From Mesorhizobium sp. J8 (lineage in GTDB: Bacteria; Pseudomonadota; Alphaproteobacteria; Rhizobiales; Rhizobiaceae): a DNA stretch of 64,000 bases. The stretch covers positions 6,074,001-6,138,000 of the forward strand of contig NZ_AP024109.1 of the NCBI RefSeq assembly GCF_016591715.1, given 5' to 3'. The translations under genes and the position numbers were made by a program. The notes under the pieces were generated by a model. It made no database searches and was not told where the DNA came from. It was given only the letters and a program-made list of their open reading frames with translations. Shown one piece after another: positions 1-8,876 of this stretch. How positions within the stretch are numbered: position 1 is the first letter of the stretch; each line of letters opens with the position of its first letter.

Positions 1-1
1 G

Positions 2-598
2 AAGACGATGAGCGAGGCCGAGACCGGCCGCCTGCTCGACCGCGCAGCGCAGGAGGCGGCCGAAGCCGGACCGGATGACGACCGGTTGGCGGCGTTGCGC
101 CTGCACGCGCTCGTCGAGGTGCTCTATGCCACTGGCCTGCGCGTGTCGGAACTGGTCGGACTGCCGGTGACGGTGGCGCTGCGCGACGACCGTTTCTTCA
201 TGGTCCGCGGCAAGGGCGACAAGGAACGCATGGTGCCGCTGTCGGCCAAGGCGCGCGCCGCCATGCGGGCCTGGCTTGCCGCAAGGGCCGAGCGGCCGGC
301 CTTTGCCGAGAGCCCGTTCCTGTTCCCGGCCTCTTCCGACAGCGGTCATCTCTCCCGGCAGGTTTTCGCCCGCGATCTCAAGGGCTTGGCCGCCCGGTCC
401 GGGATAGAGGCGGCCAAGATCTCGCCGCATGTGCTTCGCCATGCTTTCGCCAGCCATCTTCTGCAGAACGGCGCCGATCTCAGAGCCGTTCAGCAACTCC
501 TTGGCCATGCCGACATCTCGACCACGCAGATCTACACCCATGTGCTGGAGGAGCGGCTGGTGCGGCTGGTCAACGATCATCATCCGCTTGCCGACTAG
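2..598 (+). CDS. xerD: Tyrosine recombinase XerD, C-terminal part (5' end outside window)
   Basis: Site-specific tyrosine recombinase that, with XerC, resolves chromosome dimers at dif. The visible 196 residues from the first in-frame Met are the catalytic domain of a protein usually about 300 residues long; the frame is open to the window edge, so the N-terminal DNA-binding domain lies upstream. All six catalytic residues can be placed, counting from that Met: Arg45, Lys69, His141 and Arg144 (HVLRH), His167 (LLGHADI) and Tyr176 (TQIYTH). Their spacing equals that of E. coli XerD. The adjacent accA gene matches the order common in Rhizobiales. A phage-type integrase is less likely given this context and the typical XerD motifs. 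Confidence 0.93.
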   Translation, partial: KTMSEAETGRLLDRAAQEAAEAGPDDDRLAALRLHALVEVLYATGLRVSELVGLPVTVALRDDRFFMVRGKGDKERMVPLSAKARAAMRAWLAARAERPAFAESPFLFPASSDSGHLSRQVFARDLKGLAARSGIEAAKISPHVLRHAFASHLLQNGADLRAVQQLLGHADISTTQIYTHVLEERLVRLVNDHHPLAD

Positions 599-698
599 GC
601 CTCATATCGCTATGTGAGGGCGACGTTCCACCGCCCGGAGCCGGCATTTCAGCGGTTCCGCCAGCCATTTGCCTTCCGACGGATCGGTCCGCTCAAGC

Positions 699-1649
699 AT
701 GTACAACTACCTCGACTTTGAAAAGCCGGTGCAGGATCTGGAGCTCAAGATCCTTGAGCTGAAGAAGCTTGCCGAAAACGGCGAGGCGGTCGATGTCGCC
801 GAAGAGATCAGCAGGCTGGAAAAGCGCTCGCGCGACGCGTTGCGCGACCTCTACAAGGCGCTCACGCCCTGGCAGAAGGTGCAGGTCGCGCGCCATCCCG
901 ACCGCCCGCATTGCGTCGACTACATCAAAGGCCTGTTCACCGATTTCACGCCTTTGGCCGGCGACCGCAATTTCGGCGACGACCAGGCGATCGTCGGCGG
1001 CTTCGCGCGTTTCCGCGGCGAGCCGGTGGCGGTGATCGGCCAGGAGAAGGGTTCCGACACGGCAAGCCGCATCAAGCACAATTTCGGCTCGGTGCGGCCG
1101 GAGGGCTACCGCAAGGCGGTGCGCCTGATGGAACTGGCCGACCGCTTCAAGATCCCGCTTTTGACCCTGGTCGACACCGCCGGGGCCTATCCCGGCGTCG
1201 GCGCCGAAGAGCGCGGCCAGGCCGAAGCGATCGCGCGTTCGACCTCGGCGTGCCTTTCGCTGAAAGTGCCGTCGATCTCGGTGGTCATCGGCGAAGGCGG
1301 CTCAGGGGGCGCCATCGCGATTGCCACCGCCAACCGCGTCTACATGCTGGAGCACGCCATCTATTCGGTGATCTCGCCCGAGGGCGCGGCCTCGATCCTG
1401 TGGCGCGACACGACCCGCTCCAAGGACGCGGCGACCAACATGAAGATAACCGCGCAGGATCTTCTCGAGATGAAGATCATCGACGCCATTATTCCCGAGC
1501 CGATCGGCGGCGCCCAGCGCGCGCCGGAAACGGTGATCGCCTCGACCGGCGACCTCATCGCCAGGACGATGAAGGATTTTGCCGGCGCCAACACCGATTT
1601 CCGCGAGCAGCGCCGCGAGAAATACCTGGCGATGGGCCGCAGTCTCTGA
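699..1649 (+). CDS. accA: Acetyl-CoA carboxylase carboxyltransferase subunit alpha
   Basis: Alpha subunit of the cytosolic carboxyltransferase that, with AccD, moves the carboxyl group from biotin to acetyl-CoA to give malonyl-CoA, the first step of fatty acid synthesis. The 316-residue product has the usual family length and begins with the typical [10 protein letters not shown] segment, followed by a helical region and the crotonase-like core with the glycine-rich [10 protein letters not shown] stretch of the oxyanion region. An in-frame TTG 30 nt upstream would add ten residues, but the ATG fits the family N-terminus better; no strong Shine-Dalgarno precedes either. It follows xerD by 100 nt in the same direction and is probably constitutive. 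Confidence 0.96.
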   Translation: MYNYLDFEKPVQDLELKILELKKLAENGEAVDVAEEISRLEKRSRDALRDLYKALTPWQKVQVARHPDRPHCVDYIKGLFTDFTPLAGDRNFGDDQAIVGGFARFRGEPVAVIGQEKGSDTASRIKHNFGSVRPEGYRKAVRLMELADRFKIPLLTLVDTAGAYPGVGAEERGQAEAIARSTSACLSLKVPSISVVIGEGGSGGAIAIATANRVYMLEHAIYSVISPEGAASILWRDTTRSKDAATNMKITAQDLLEMKIIDAIIPEPIGGAQRAPETVIASTGDLIARTMKDFAGANTDFREQRREKYLAMGRSL

Positions 1650-1679
1650 CGCGCCAACCTTCAACTGTGGCCAAGATGA

Positions 1680-1700
1680 GCATTTTTGCCACAAAAATGC
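1680..1700 (+). terminator. AT-rich hairpin after accA
   Basis: A perfect 9-bp inverted repeat (GCATTTTTG, loop CCA, CAAAAATGC) lies 31 nt after the accA stop. No T-tract follows it, so a termination role is inferred. A competing shorter stem (TGTGGC with GCCACA) overlaps it. Confidence 0.45.
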
Positions 1701-1858
1701 CGCCGGATTCGGCTCAATGGGATTTGCCGTGAGGGGTTTGCCAAGGCTTGCGGTAAGGAATTTTCAAGGTTAACGGGCTTACGGTCCGCTGGTGTTCAGC
1801 CTGCGGGCTCCGCCATGCCGAGAGCCGTTGGCCAGAGAGAAAAGACGTAGCCGTATCG

Positions 1859-3148
1859 ATGTTTGCCAAGCTTGCCCGCACCGGAGCCCTGATTGCCGCC
1901 ATCGGCGTCGCCGGCTGCAATGATTCGTCGATGAAGGATTTCGCGCCGGAGGCCAACAAGCCGCTGCCGGACAAGATCCTCGCTGACATGAAGGCCAAGG
2001 GCATGGTGCGCACCTCCTCGGTGATGGCGCGCATCTTCAAGGAAGAAGGCAAGCTCGAGATCTGGAAGGCCAAGACCAATGGCCGTTACGATCTCGTCGC
2101 CACCTACGACATCTGCAAATGGTCGGGAAAGCTCGGTCCCAAATACACCGAGGGCGACCGCCAGGCGCCGGAAGGCTTCTACACGGTGCGCCCTTCGCAG
2201 ATGAACCCGCGCTCGCATTACCATTTGTCCTTCAACATCGGCTTTCCCAACGCCTATGACCGCGCCAATGGCCGAACCGGCCAGAACCTGATGGTGCACG
2301 GCGCCTGCTCGTCGTCCGGCTGCTATTCGATGACCGACGCGCAGATCGAGCAGATCTATGCCTTCGGCCGCGACGCCTTCGAGGGCGGCCAGACCGAGTT
2401 CCAGATCCAGGCTTTTCCGTTCCGCATGACCGCCGCCAACATGGCGCGCTACCGCAACGACCCGAACTACGAGTTCTGGAAGATGCTGAAGGTCGGCTAC
2501 GATAATTTCGAGATCACCAAGGTGCCGCCGAAGGTCGATGTCTGCGAGAAGCGCTACGTGTTCAACCAGGTGGCGCCGGAAGGCACCACTTTCGACCCGA
2601 CCGGCCCCTGCCCCGCGACGACGCAGCCGGATTCGCTGAAAACGGCCTATGCCGACTATGAGAAGCGTTATGACGCGGCCTTCAAGGCAGCCGTCAATTC
2701 CAGCACGCCGCCGCCAAAGCCGACCATTGCCGGCATCAAGGAAGCCAGCATCGTTTCCGACTGGTCGAAGCGCCGCGCCCGTGGCGAGCGCGTGCCGATC
2801 GAGCCGCCGTCGATGAATGCCGACGGTTCGGTGACGGAAACGACCCGCATGGGTCGCATCGATTCCCCGCTTGGCCGCAAGATGGCGGCGCTCGACGCGG
2901 AAAAGGAGGCCAAGCGCAAGGCCGAGGAGCAGCGTCTGGCCGCGATCGAGGCGGCCAAGGCCGCCAAGGAAGCGGCCAAGCAGCAGGCTTTGGCCGAGAA
3001 GGAAGCCGCCAAGCAGGCGGCGCAGCAGCCGGTCGTCACCGCCGGTGTCGAGACAGCGCCCGCGCAGGAAACCCAGCAGGCGGCCGAAGCCGATCAGGGC
3101 ACGGTGTCGAAGCTGAAGAAGAAACTGCTCGGCATGTTCGGCGGCTGA
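1859..3148 (+). CDS. L,D-transpeptidase-family lipoprotein with Ala/Lys-rich C-terminal tail
   Basis: Probable murein L,D-transpeptidase or related YkuD-fold enzyme acting on peptidoglycan peptides in the periplasm. The N-terminus is a short hydrophobic signal ending in a lipobox (GVAGC, Cys20), so the protein is probably a lipoprotein. The catalytic signature HGACSSSGCYS places His147 and Cys155. The 429 residues exceed a bare YkuD domain: after about residue 335 there is a charged Ala/Lys/Glu-rich stretch to about 395 that looks like a coiled coil, then a Gln/Ala-rich tail. The sequence resembles the YafK-like branch. It is monocistronic or transcribed with the following tusA-like gene 18 nt downstream. 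Confidence 0.85.
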   Translation: MFAKLARTGALIAAIGVAGCNDSSMKDFAPEANKPLPDKILADMKAKGMVRTSSVMARIFKEEGKLEIWKAKTNGRYDLVATYDICKWSGKLGPKYTEGDRQAPEGFYTVRPSQMNPRSHYHLSFNIGFPNAYDRANGRTGQNLMVHGACSSSGCYSMTDAQIEQIYAFGRDAFEGGQTEFQIQAFPFRMTAANMARYRNDPNYEFWKMLKVGYDNFEITKVPPKVDVCEKRYVFNQVAPEGTTFDPTGPCPATTQPDSLKTAYADYEKRYDAAFKAAVNSSTPPPKPTIAGIKEASIVSDWSKRRARGERVPIEPPSMNADGSVTETTRMGRIDSPLGRKMAALDAEKEAKRKAEEQRLAAIEAAKAAKEAAKQQALAEKEAAKQAAQQPVVTAGVETAPAQETQQAAEADQGTVSKLKKKLLGMFGG

Positions 3149-3166
3149 GACTTCGCGCGTAACGAC

Positions 3167-3418
3167 ATGCGTGAACAAATGCCGAAGCCGCCCGCCACCT
3201 ACGATCTCAAGGGGCTGAACTGCCCGTTGCCGGTGCTGAAGGCGCGCAAGCGGCTGGCGGCCATGCGGCCAGGCAGCCGGCTTTGGCTGGAAACCACCGA
3301 TCCGCTCGCGGTCATCGATATCCCGGCCTTCTGCGCCGATGCTGGCCACCAATTGATCGAAACGGCCGCGGTCACCGGTGGCCACCGCTTTTTGGTCCAA
3401 CGCGGCAACGCCGCCTGA
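3167..3418 (+). CDS. TusA/SirA-like sulfurtransferase
   Basis: Small cytosolic sulfur-carrier protein of the TusA family, which accepts persulfide sulfur on a conserved Cys and passes it on for tRNA thiolation, molybdenum cofactor or other sulfur metabolism. The 83 residues match the family's length, and the diagnostic CPxP motif is present (NCPLPVLKARK, Cys19) followed by the expected beta-alpha-beta-alpha pattern. The start is uncertain: a second ATG four codons later is equally plausible because neither has a clear ribosome binding site. It lies just after the L,D-transpeptidase gene and ends 8 nt from the convergent CobW-family gene. Which sulfur pathway it serves cannot be told from context. 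Confidence 0.85.
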   Translation: MREQMPKPPATYDLKGLNCPLPVLKARKRLAAMRPGSRLWLETTDPLAVIDIPAFCADAGHQLIETAAVTGGHRFLVQRGNAA

Positions 3419-3426
3419 CGGGTGGA

Positions 3427-4542
3427 TTACAATCCCGCTATCGCCAGCGGATTGGCTTCAAGCGCCGTACGGTCCGGCGTGTCGATCGACGGCTTGTTGG
3501 TGAAGGCGGCGAACAGCCGCTGGATATAATCCTGCGGCATGTCGAGCGTGATCAGCACCAGCCTGGTGCCGCGCTGGCCGTCGGGCCAGGCCGGCAGCCT
3601 TGCCGGCGGATGCAGGATCTTCTGCACGCCGTGAACGACCAGCGGCCGCGACGGATCCTCGGCAAGCTCGATGACGCCCTTCATGCGCAGAAGTTTCTCG
3701 CCATGCGTCGAGCGCAGAAGATCGAGGAACATCTCTATCGCCGAGAACGGCACCGGGCCGTCATGGACGAGCGAGTGCGTGCGCACGCGCGCATCGTGGC
3801 GATGCTCATGATGATGATGGTGGTGATCATGGTCGCCGTCATGGTGGTCATGACCATGCTGATGATCATCACCATGCGCCGCCTCTTCGCCAAGCCAGCG
3901 CCGCACGTCGGCGGACTTGGTTTCAGGGTTATAGAGGCCGCAATTGAACAGCGCCGCGGCGCTGGCCTCGTCGACGTCGAGCACGACGGCGCCCGGATTG
4001 ACCTGCTTCAGCCTCGCCCGCAACGCCTCGACCTCGGCCGCATCGGCAAGGTCGGTCTTGGTCAGCACGATGCGATCGGCCACCGCCGCCTGCTTCACCG
4101 CCTCGACATGGGCATCGAGCGTTGCCTCGCCATTGACGGCGTCGACCAGCGTGATGACCCCGTCGAGCCGAAAGGCCTGCACCAGCGCCGGATGCGCCAT
4201 GATCGACTGCAGCACCGGCGCCGGATCGGCCAGGCCCGTCGTCTCGACGACGACACGCGCCAGTTTGGCGATACGGCCGGTCTGCAGCCGGTCGACGAGA
4301 TCGGCGAGCGTGTCGACGAGATCGCCGCGCACCGTGCAGCACAAGCAGCCGTCGGAAAGCTGGATGATGCCGTCGGACGCCTGCTCGACCAAAAGATGGT
4401 CGATCGCCACCTCGCCGAACTCGTTGATGATAACCGCCGTGTCGGCAAGCGCCGGATCCTTGAGCAGCCTGTTGAGCAGCGTCGTCTTGCCGGCGCCGAG
4501 GAAGCCGGTGAGCACCGATACGGGAATGGGAAAACTGTTCAT
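3427..4542 (-). CDS. CobW/COG0523-family metal-binding GTPase
   Basis: G3E-family P-loop GTPase, a metal chaperone or insertase for zinc or cobalt. It shows a Walker A motif (GFLGAGKTT, residues 13-21), the family's CXCC metal-binding motif (CLCC, residues 66-69), the TKTD guanine-specificity motif near 161, and a CobW C-terminal domain. Residues 223-249 form a very histidine-rich loop with more than a dozen His plus Asp, likely a metal-loading segment. No cobalamin biosynthesis gene or B12 riboswitch is nearby, so a zinc role is as likely as cobalamin. The gene lies 8 nt after the D,D-carboxypeptidase gene and is probably cotranscribed with it. Confidence 0.9.
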   Translation of the reverse strand: MNSFPIPVSVLTGFLGAGKTTLLNRLLKDPALADTAVIINEFGEVAIDHLLVEQASDGIIQLSDGCLCCTVRGDLVDTLADLVDRLQTGRIAKLARVVVETTGLADPAPVLQSIMAHPALVQAFRLDGVITLVDAVNGEATLDAHVEAVKQAAVADRIVLTKTDLADAAEVEALRARLKQVNPGAVVLDVDEASAAALFNCGLYNPETKSADVRRWLGEEAAHGDDHQHGHDHHDGDHDHHHHHHEHRHDARVRTHSLVHDGPVPFSAIEMFLDLLRSTHGEKLLRMKGVIELAEDPSRPLVVHGVQKILHPPARLPAWPDGQRGTRLVLITLDMPQDYIQRLFAAFTNKPSIDTPDRTALEANPLAIAGL

Positions 4543-4550
4543 CAGCTTGG

Positions 4551-5723
4551 CTAGTTGGCAGCTTTGGCGGACTGGTCGCCCTGCGCCGCGGCGGCGGCCG
4601 TTCCGGTCGCCAGCGGCTCGGCGCCGGCCGGCGTCGGCCTGTCGGGCCGCCAGCTCGGCAGCGGCACATCGGCATAGTTCTGATCGGTCTGGTCGACGAA
4701 TGCCTTGGGCGCCGGCCCCGTGGCGCCTCCTAGGCCGACGGCGACGAGCGTCGGGTGGTCGAGCTTCACCTGGTATGGCGACTTGGGCTTGTCCTTGGCC
4801 GCAACCTCGGGGGCCGCCTCGGACTGCTCCTCCTTCGGCTTCTTCTTGCAGATCTCGTCATGCATGTCATTGGGCGACAGTGTGTCGCCATAGGGCTTGA
4901 GCGCGGCTAGCGTGGTCGATCCCGCCGCTGGCATGTCGAAACCCTGGTCGAGCAGCTTCGCCGCCGCTTCGGCGCGGCTGATCGCCGATTTCTCGCCAAG
5001 CACCACGGCCACCAGCGTGCGCCCATTGCGCGTCGCCGAACCGATCATGTTGAATCCGGAAGAGCACACAAAGCCGGTCTTCATGCCGTCGGCGCCCGGA
5101 TAGCGGCCGATCAGCAGATTGTAGTTCGGGAGCGCCTTCTTGCCGACGGCAAGGCCCTCGATCGAGAACCAGGGCGCATATTGCGGAAAATCATTGCGCA
5201 ACGCCGTCACCAGCACGGCGAGGTCGCGGGCCGTCGTGTACTGCTCCGGCGAATAGAGCCCGTTTGGGTTGACGAAATGCGTGCCTGTCATGCCGAGCCG
5301 GGCCGCCTCGGCGTTCATGCGGTCGGCGAAAGCGGCTTGCGAGCCGCCGATATTCTCTCCGACGGCCATGGCAATGTCGTTTGCCGACTTGACCAGCATC
5401 ATCTTCAGCGCATTGTCGAGCCGCATCACCGAGCCGGGCTTGAAGCCCATCTTGCTCGGCGGCTCGCCGGCCGAGTGCTTCGTCACCTTGATCGGCGAAT
5501 CGAGCGCCACCTCGCCCGCCTGGATCGCGCGGAAGGCGACATAGGCGGTCATCAGCTTGCTGAGCGAGGCCGGGTACCAGCGCTTGAACGCATCCTGATG
5601 CTCCAGAATGGAGCCGCTCTTGAGGTCGAAAAGGACGATCGGATTGGCCCGCGCCACCCCGGCAAATACCGGAAGCGCCAGCGCGCCTGCCAGCAACAGG
5701 TTGAGGAAATGCCTTTGCCGCAT
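4551..5723 (-). CDS. D-alanyl-D-alanine carboxypeptidase (penicillin-binding protein, DacA/DacF type)
   Basis: Periplasmic serine D,D-carboxypeptidase that trims the terminal D-Ala from peptidoglycan stem peptides. The chosen ATG starts directly at a signal peptide (MRQRHFLNLLLAGALALP..., cleavage near ARA-NP at residues 25-28); longer in-frame starts would put 69 unlikely residues ahead of it. Active-site motifs are SLSK (Ser53, Lys56), SAN (113-115) and KTG (215-217), in the right order and spacing. Length is 390 residues. The C-terminal part after about 300 is Pro/Ala-rich and ends without an obvious amphipathic membrane anchor. It is upstream of, and probably cotranscribed with, the CobW-family gene. 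Confidence 0.92.
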   Translation of the reverse strand: MRQRHFLNLLLAGALALPVFAGVARANPIVLFDLKSGSILEHQDAFKRWYPASLSKLMTAYVAFRAIQAGEVALDSPIKVTKHSAGEPPSKMGFKPGSVMRLDNALKMMLVKSANDIAMAVGENIGGSQAAFADRMNAEAARLGMTGTHFVNPNGLYSPEQYTTARDLAVLVTALRNDFPQYAPWFSIEGLAVGKKALPNYNLLIGRYPGADGMKTGFVCSSGFNMIGSATRNGRTLVAVVLGEKSAISRAEAAAKLLDQGFDMPAAGSTTLAALKPYGDTLSPNDMHDEICKKKPKEEQSEAAPEVAAKDKPKSPYQVKLDHPTLVAVGLGGATGPAPKAFVDQTDQNYADVPLPSWRPDRPTPAGAEPLATGTAAAAAQGDQSAKAAN

Positions 5724-5944
5724 GATCAAATCCGAAATCGCCTCTTGCCGTGATCGCCGCTGGGTCCGTAAGATTTCGTTACCCATCGCCAGCATAAATG
5801 CGGCTCGGCCCCTCGACCCGGACCGCATTGTTGCGGTGCTATTTACCCTATGTGACGCCAAAATGGCAAAGTTCAAGACAATCACAATTGCTGGGCATCG
5901 GCTCTGAACCGACTGCCGCCAATCAACCAAGAGATGGACCGATC

Positions 5945-7108
5945 ATGCCGATTCTGAACCGCGCCGCGCAAATGCAGGAAGAAGTCGCCGGCTGGCGACG
6001 GCATCTGCACCAGACACCGGAACTGAATTTCGACGTGTTCCAGACCGCCGGTTTCGTCACCGAGAAGCTGAAGGCTTTCGGCTGCGACGAGGTGGTGACG
6101 GGGCTGGGCAAGACAGGCGTCGTCGGCATCATCCGCGGCCGCAAGGGCGATGGCCCGACCATCGGGCTGCGCGCCGATATGGACGCGCTGCCGATCGACG
6201 AGATCACCGGCAAGCCATGGGCCTCGACCGTGCCAGGCAAGATGCATGCCTGCGGCCATGACGGCCATACCGCGATGCTCTTGGGCGCGGCCAAATATCT
6301 TGCCGAGACGCGCAACTTCGCCGGCACCGTGGCGGTGATCTTCCAACCGGCCGAGGAAGGCGGCGGCGGCGGCAACGAGATGGTCAAGGACGGCATGATG
6401 GAACGCTTCGGCATCGAGAAAGTGTTCGGCATGCACAATATGCCGGGCCTGCCGGTCGGCCAGTTCGCCATCAAGCCCGGCCCGATCATGGCCGCGACGG
6501 CGGAATTCACCATCACCGTCAAGGGACGCGGCGGCCATGCCGCGATGCCGCACGGCACGATCGACCCGATCGTCATCGCCAGCCAGTTGGTCGGCGCGCT
6601 GCAGACCATCGCATCGCGCAGCACCGATCCGGTCGAGGCCGTGGTGGTGTCGGTGACGAAGTTCCATGCCGGCGACGCCTATAACGTCATTCCTGAAAGC
6701 GCCGAGATCGCCGGCACCGTGCGCACGCTGAAGAAGGAAGTGGCCAAGAAGTCGGAAGAGCGCATCCGCGCGCTCTGCGCCGGGCTCGCCGCTGCCTTCG
6801 GCGCCACCATCGAGGTCGATTACGACGCCAATTACCCCGTCACCTTCAACCATGCCGAAGAAACCGCGTTTGCGGGCGATGTCGCGGCCGACATCGCCGG
6901 CGACAGCCATGTCCACCGCGCCATCCAGCCGGTGATGGGCGGCGAGGATTTCTCCTATATGCTGGAAGCCCGCCCCGGCGCCTTCATCTTTATCGGCAAT
7001 GGCGACTCGGCCGGCCTGCATCACCCGGCTTACGACTTCAACGACGAGGTCATCCCGCACGGCATGAGCTACTGGGTGAAGCTGGCCGAGACCGCGCTGG
7101 CCGCTTGA
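5945..7108 (+). CDS. M20-family amidohydrolase (hippurate/N-acyl-amino-acid hydrolase type)
   Basis: Zinc or manganese dependent metallo-aminoacylase of the M20D family, which hydrolyses N-acyl amino acids. The 387 residues give the usual two-domain architecture: catalytic halves flanking a dimerisation domain at about 185-295. Metal-site motifs are visible: HACGHDGHTAML (Cys103, His105), the PAEEGGGG segment with Glu137-Glu138, and GMHNMPG. The ATG was chosen because it begins the family-typical N-terminus, preceded by AGAGATGG; an upstream extension reads through non-conserved sequence. It is divergent from the carboxypeptidase gene with 221 nt between them and stands alone. The natural substrate cannot be inferred from its neighbours. 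Confidence 0.9.
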   Translation: MPILNRAAQMQEEVAGWRRHLHQTPELNFDVFQTAGFVTEKLKAFGCDEVVTGLGKTGVVGIIRGRKGDGPTIGLRADMDALPIDEITGKPWASTVPGKMHACGHDGHTAMLLGAAKYLAETRNFAGTVAVIFQPAEEGGGGGNEMVKDGMMERFGIEKVFGMHNMPGLPVGQFAIKPGPIMAATAEFTITVKGRGGHAAMPHGTIDPIVIASQLVGALQTIASRSTDPVEAVVVSVTKFHAGDAYNVIPESAEIAGTVRTLKKEVAKKSEERIRALCAGLAAAFGATIEVDYDANYPVTFNHAEETAFAGDVAADIAGDSHVHRAIQPVMGGEDFSYMLEARPGAFIFIGNGDSAGLHHPAYDFNDEVIPHGMSYWVKLAETALAA

Positions 7109-7182
7109 GCGCTGCGGGCGACGGCGGCGAGCACTCCGCCATCAGGCTTGGGCAGCTCGGCCCCACCGAGATGAGTTGCAGT

Positions 7183-7209
7183 CCAAGGGGAGGTCAGCAT
7201 GCCCCTTGG
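7183..7209 (+). terminator. Hairpin after amidohydrolase gene
   Basis: A perfect 8-bp GC-rich inverted repeat (CCAAGGGG ... CCCCTTGG, 11-nt loop) lies 74 nt after the amidohydrolase stop and ahead of the tRNA. No U-tract is present, so this may be a rho-dependent or processing structure. Confidence 0.35.
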
Positions 7210-7245
7210 CGAACCGGCCCGAAGCGTTTATGTGTCGGGCCGCGT

Positions 7246-7322
7246 GGTCCCGTAGCTCAGTAGGATAGAGCGGCAGATTCCTAATCTGTAGGTCACAGGT
7301 TCGATTCCTGTCGGGATCACCA
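7246..7322 (+). tRNA. tRNA-Arg (anticodon CCT)
   Basis: A 77-nt cloverleaf with CCA encoded at 7320-7322. The acceptor stem GGTCCCG pairs with CGGGATC (one G-T). The D arm is GCTC/GAGC. The anticodon stem GCAGA/TCTGT (one G-T) closes the loop TTCCTAA with anticodon CCT at 7280-7282. The T arm is ACAGG-TTCGATT-CCTGT, and the discriminator base is A. It reads AGG codons. No integrase or direct repeat of the 3' end was seen nearby, so the locus does not show island insertion within this window. Confidence 0.97.
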
Positions 7323-7364
7323 TATTTTTCAAAGGCTTGGCGAGCAGGTCGCCGCGCGCCGGGG

Positions 7365-8771
7365 TCAGAGCGACCCCGAAGTGAACGGCCCCGAAAGATG
7401 GTGCCTGCGCATGAGCGTGGAGAGACGGTTCGCCGCTTCGGCGAATGCTTCGCCTCCGGAAGCGATCAATGCCGCTCGTTCCTGCTCGGGCGCAGCCAGG
7501 ATGCGTTCCCAAAATGCGGCTATGAGTGCGCTCGACCGGGCGAGGTCGGCGGCCACGGCCTGATCGGCGGCCAGCGCCGCCAAATCCCGAGATGTGATGC
7601 CGCCGATGCCGGGCGCGACCTTCGCTCCCATGTCGACGAAGCCCGGAGGCAGGGATCCTTTCAGATTGTGGACGCGATGCTCGGCAATGGCCGCGTAGAT
7701 CTGGTCGACGGCTTGCTTGGCGCCGGCGACACGGGAGGGATGGTCGGTGTCGGCCGCGGCGTGAGGGAGCAGTTCCAGTCGCGGGCCATAGGCCTCGACC
7801 AGTCTGAGATAGGGCAGCATCGGTCCCGAAAGCGTGCCGCCGTCCTTGAACAGGTCCGCATCGATCGCCGCATGGGCAACGCGTCCTGACGCCAGCGCGC
7901 GCTCCAGCGCTGCAACATCGACCAATTCGCCGCGATCGTAGTTGATGAGCACGGCACCGCGATTGAGGAGGGAGAGGACTTCATCCCCGATCAGTCCGGC
8001 ATTGGCGTGTCGTTGCCGGTCGGCATCGAAAGCCCCCAGTCCGAGATGGACCGAAAGCGCGTCGGCGCCGCGCGCCGCGTCTTCCATGGTTGCGGCATAG
8101 TCGAAGCCTTCCAGCTCGATCCATTTTTGGTGACGGGGCCGCGCATGGACGGCGACCCGCATGCCGAAGGCTTGGCCGAGCCTGGCGAATTCGCGACCGA
8201 TATTGCCATAGCCGATCACGGCCAGTCTTTTGCCTTCGAGCTTCTCGGTCGGGTAATGGCGCAGGTCCTTTCCCGTGTCGAACTGCCCAGCGGCGACCAG
8301 GGCGTTGAGCCTGTCCACCGGAAGATCCGGCCTGACTTTCAGCAGCGCCTTCATGGCCATCTGCGCGGTGGCGCGACTGTTGATGCCGGGCGTGTTCATC
8401 AAGGGCGCTTCGCCGCCTTCGCCACTGCCGCCGCCCCAGGATGCCGAGCCCATATTGCCGGTGCCGGCGCCGATGCGCACGCCGCCGAGGCGGAACCTGG
8501 TCTCGGCCGGAATGAAGGTCGCGGCGGCGATGACGGCGTCGTAGCGGCCGTCGCCGGCCTCGGCCAGCAATTCGTCGCGCGTGCTCAATTGCGGCAAGTA
8601 GAAGAAATGCAGCTTGCCGGGGTCAAGCGCGCCGGCACCGGCGAGGCCTGTCTCGTGGAACACGCCACCCTTGGCTTCGATATGGGCCTTGACCTCGCTG
8701 TGGTCGGGATTGCCGTCCGCGCCGAAGCGCAGCCCGACAAAATCGCAGATCAGAATATTGGCTGATGTCAT
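7365..8771 (-). CDS. NAD-binding D-isomer-specific 2-hydroxyacid dehydrogenase family protein
   Basis: Cytosolic NAD(P)-dependent oxidoreductase of the D-2-hydroxyacid dehydrogenase (SerA-like) superfamily. The Rossmann nucleotide-binding motif GYGNIG is at residues 187-192. The later segments LINYDRGELVD and ELLPHAAADTDHPS correspond to the family's substrate Arg region and catalytic His region. At 468 residues it is longer than simple members (about 320); residues 1-130 include a Gly-rich stretch near 96-120, and the last 90 residues are an extra helical tail, not an obvious ACT domain. It is the last gene of the minus-strand run that begins at the GntR repressor, 105 nt after the D-amino-acid oxidoreductase, so its membership in that operon is likely but not certain. 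Confidence 0.8.
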   Translation of the reverse strand: MTSANILICDFVGLRFGADGNPDHSEVKAHIEAKGGVFHETGLAGAGALDPGKLHFFYLPQLSTRDELLAEAGDGRYDAVIAAATFIPAETRFRLGGVRIGAGTGNMGSASWGGGSGEGGEAPLMNTPGINSRATAQMAMKALLKVRPDLPVDRLNALVAAGQFDTGKDLRHYPTEKLEGKRLAVIGYGNIGREFARLGQAFGMRVAVHARPRHQKWIELEGFDYAATMEDAARGADALSVHLGLGAFDADRQRHANAGLIGDEVLSLLNRGAVLINYDRGELVDVAALERALASGRVAHAAIDADLFKDGGTLSGPMLPYLRLVEAYGPRLELLPHAAADTDHPSRVAGAKQAVDQIYAAIAEHRVHNLKGSLPPGFVDMGAKVAPGIGGITSRDLAALAADQAVAADLARSSALIAAFWERILAAPEQERAALIASGGEAFAEAANRLSTLMRRHHLSGPFTSGSL

Positions 8772-8876
8772 GAAGCGTCGTTTCCCTGCAGCTGTCTCCA
8801 GCTACTCCAATCCGTGATCCGATGGACCGCGCGAAACGGCATATCCGGGTCGCAAGCGAGAGATGTCCCAGGAAAA

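Noticed and set aside
2..598. Phage or island integrase
   Set aside because: Catalytic residue spacing and the accA neighbour fit chromosomal XerD; no phage or excision genes follow.
1796..3400. Long antisense open frame across the L,D-transpeptidase gene
   Set aside because: Low-complexity Arg/Gly/Leu/His-rich translation with no motif; the plus strand has an active-site HG...GC motif and a lipobox.
3790..3870. Simple-sequence or satellite repeat of ATGATG/TCATGG units
   Set aside because: It is the coding sequence of the histidine-rich loop of the CobW-family GTPase.
4551..4700. Cobalamin riboswitch or Zur site controlling the CobW-family gene
   Set aside because: No B12-box-like or other conserved RNA element could be seen upstream of either gene of the pair; the gene follows the carboxypeptidase gene by 8 nt.
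7246..7322. Genomic island boundary at tRNA-Arg
   Set aside because: No integrase gene, no direct repeat of the tRNA 3' end and no change in coding style on either side were seen in the window.
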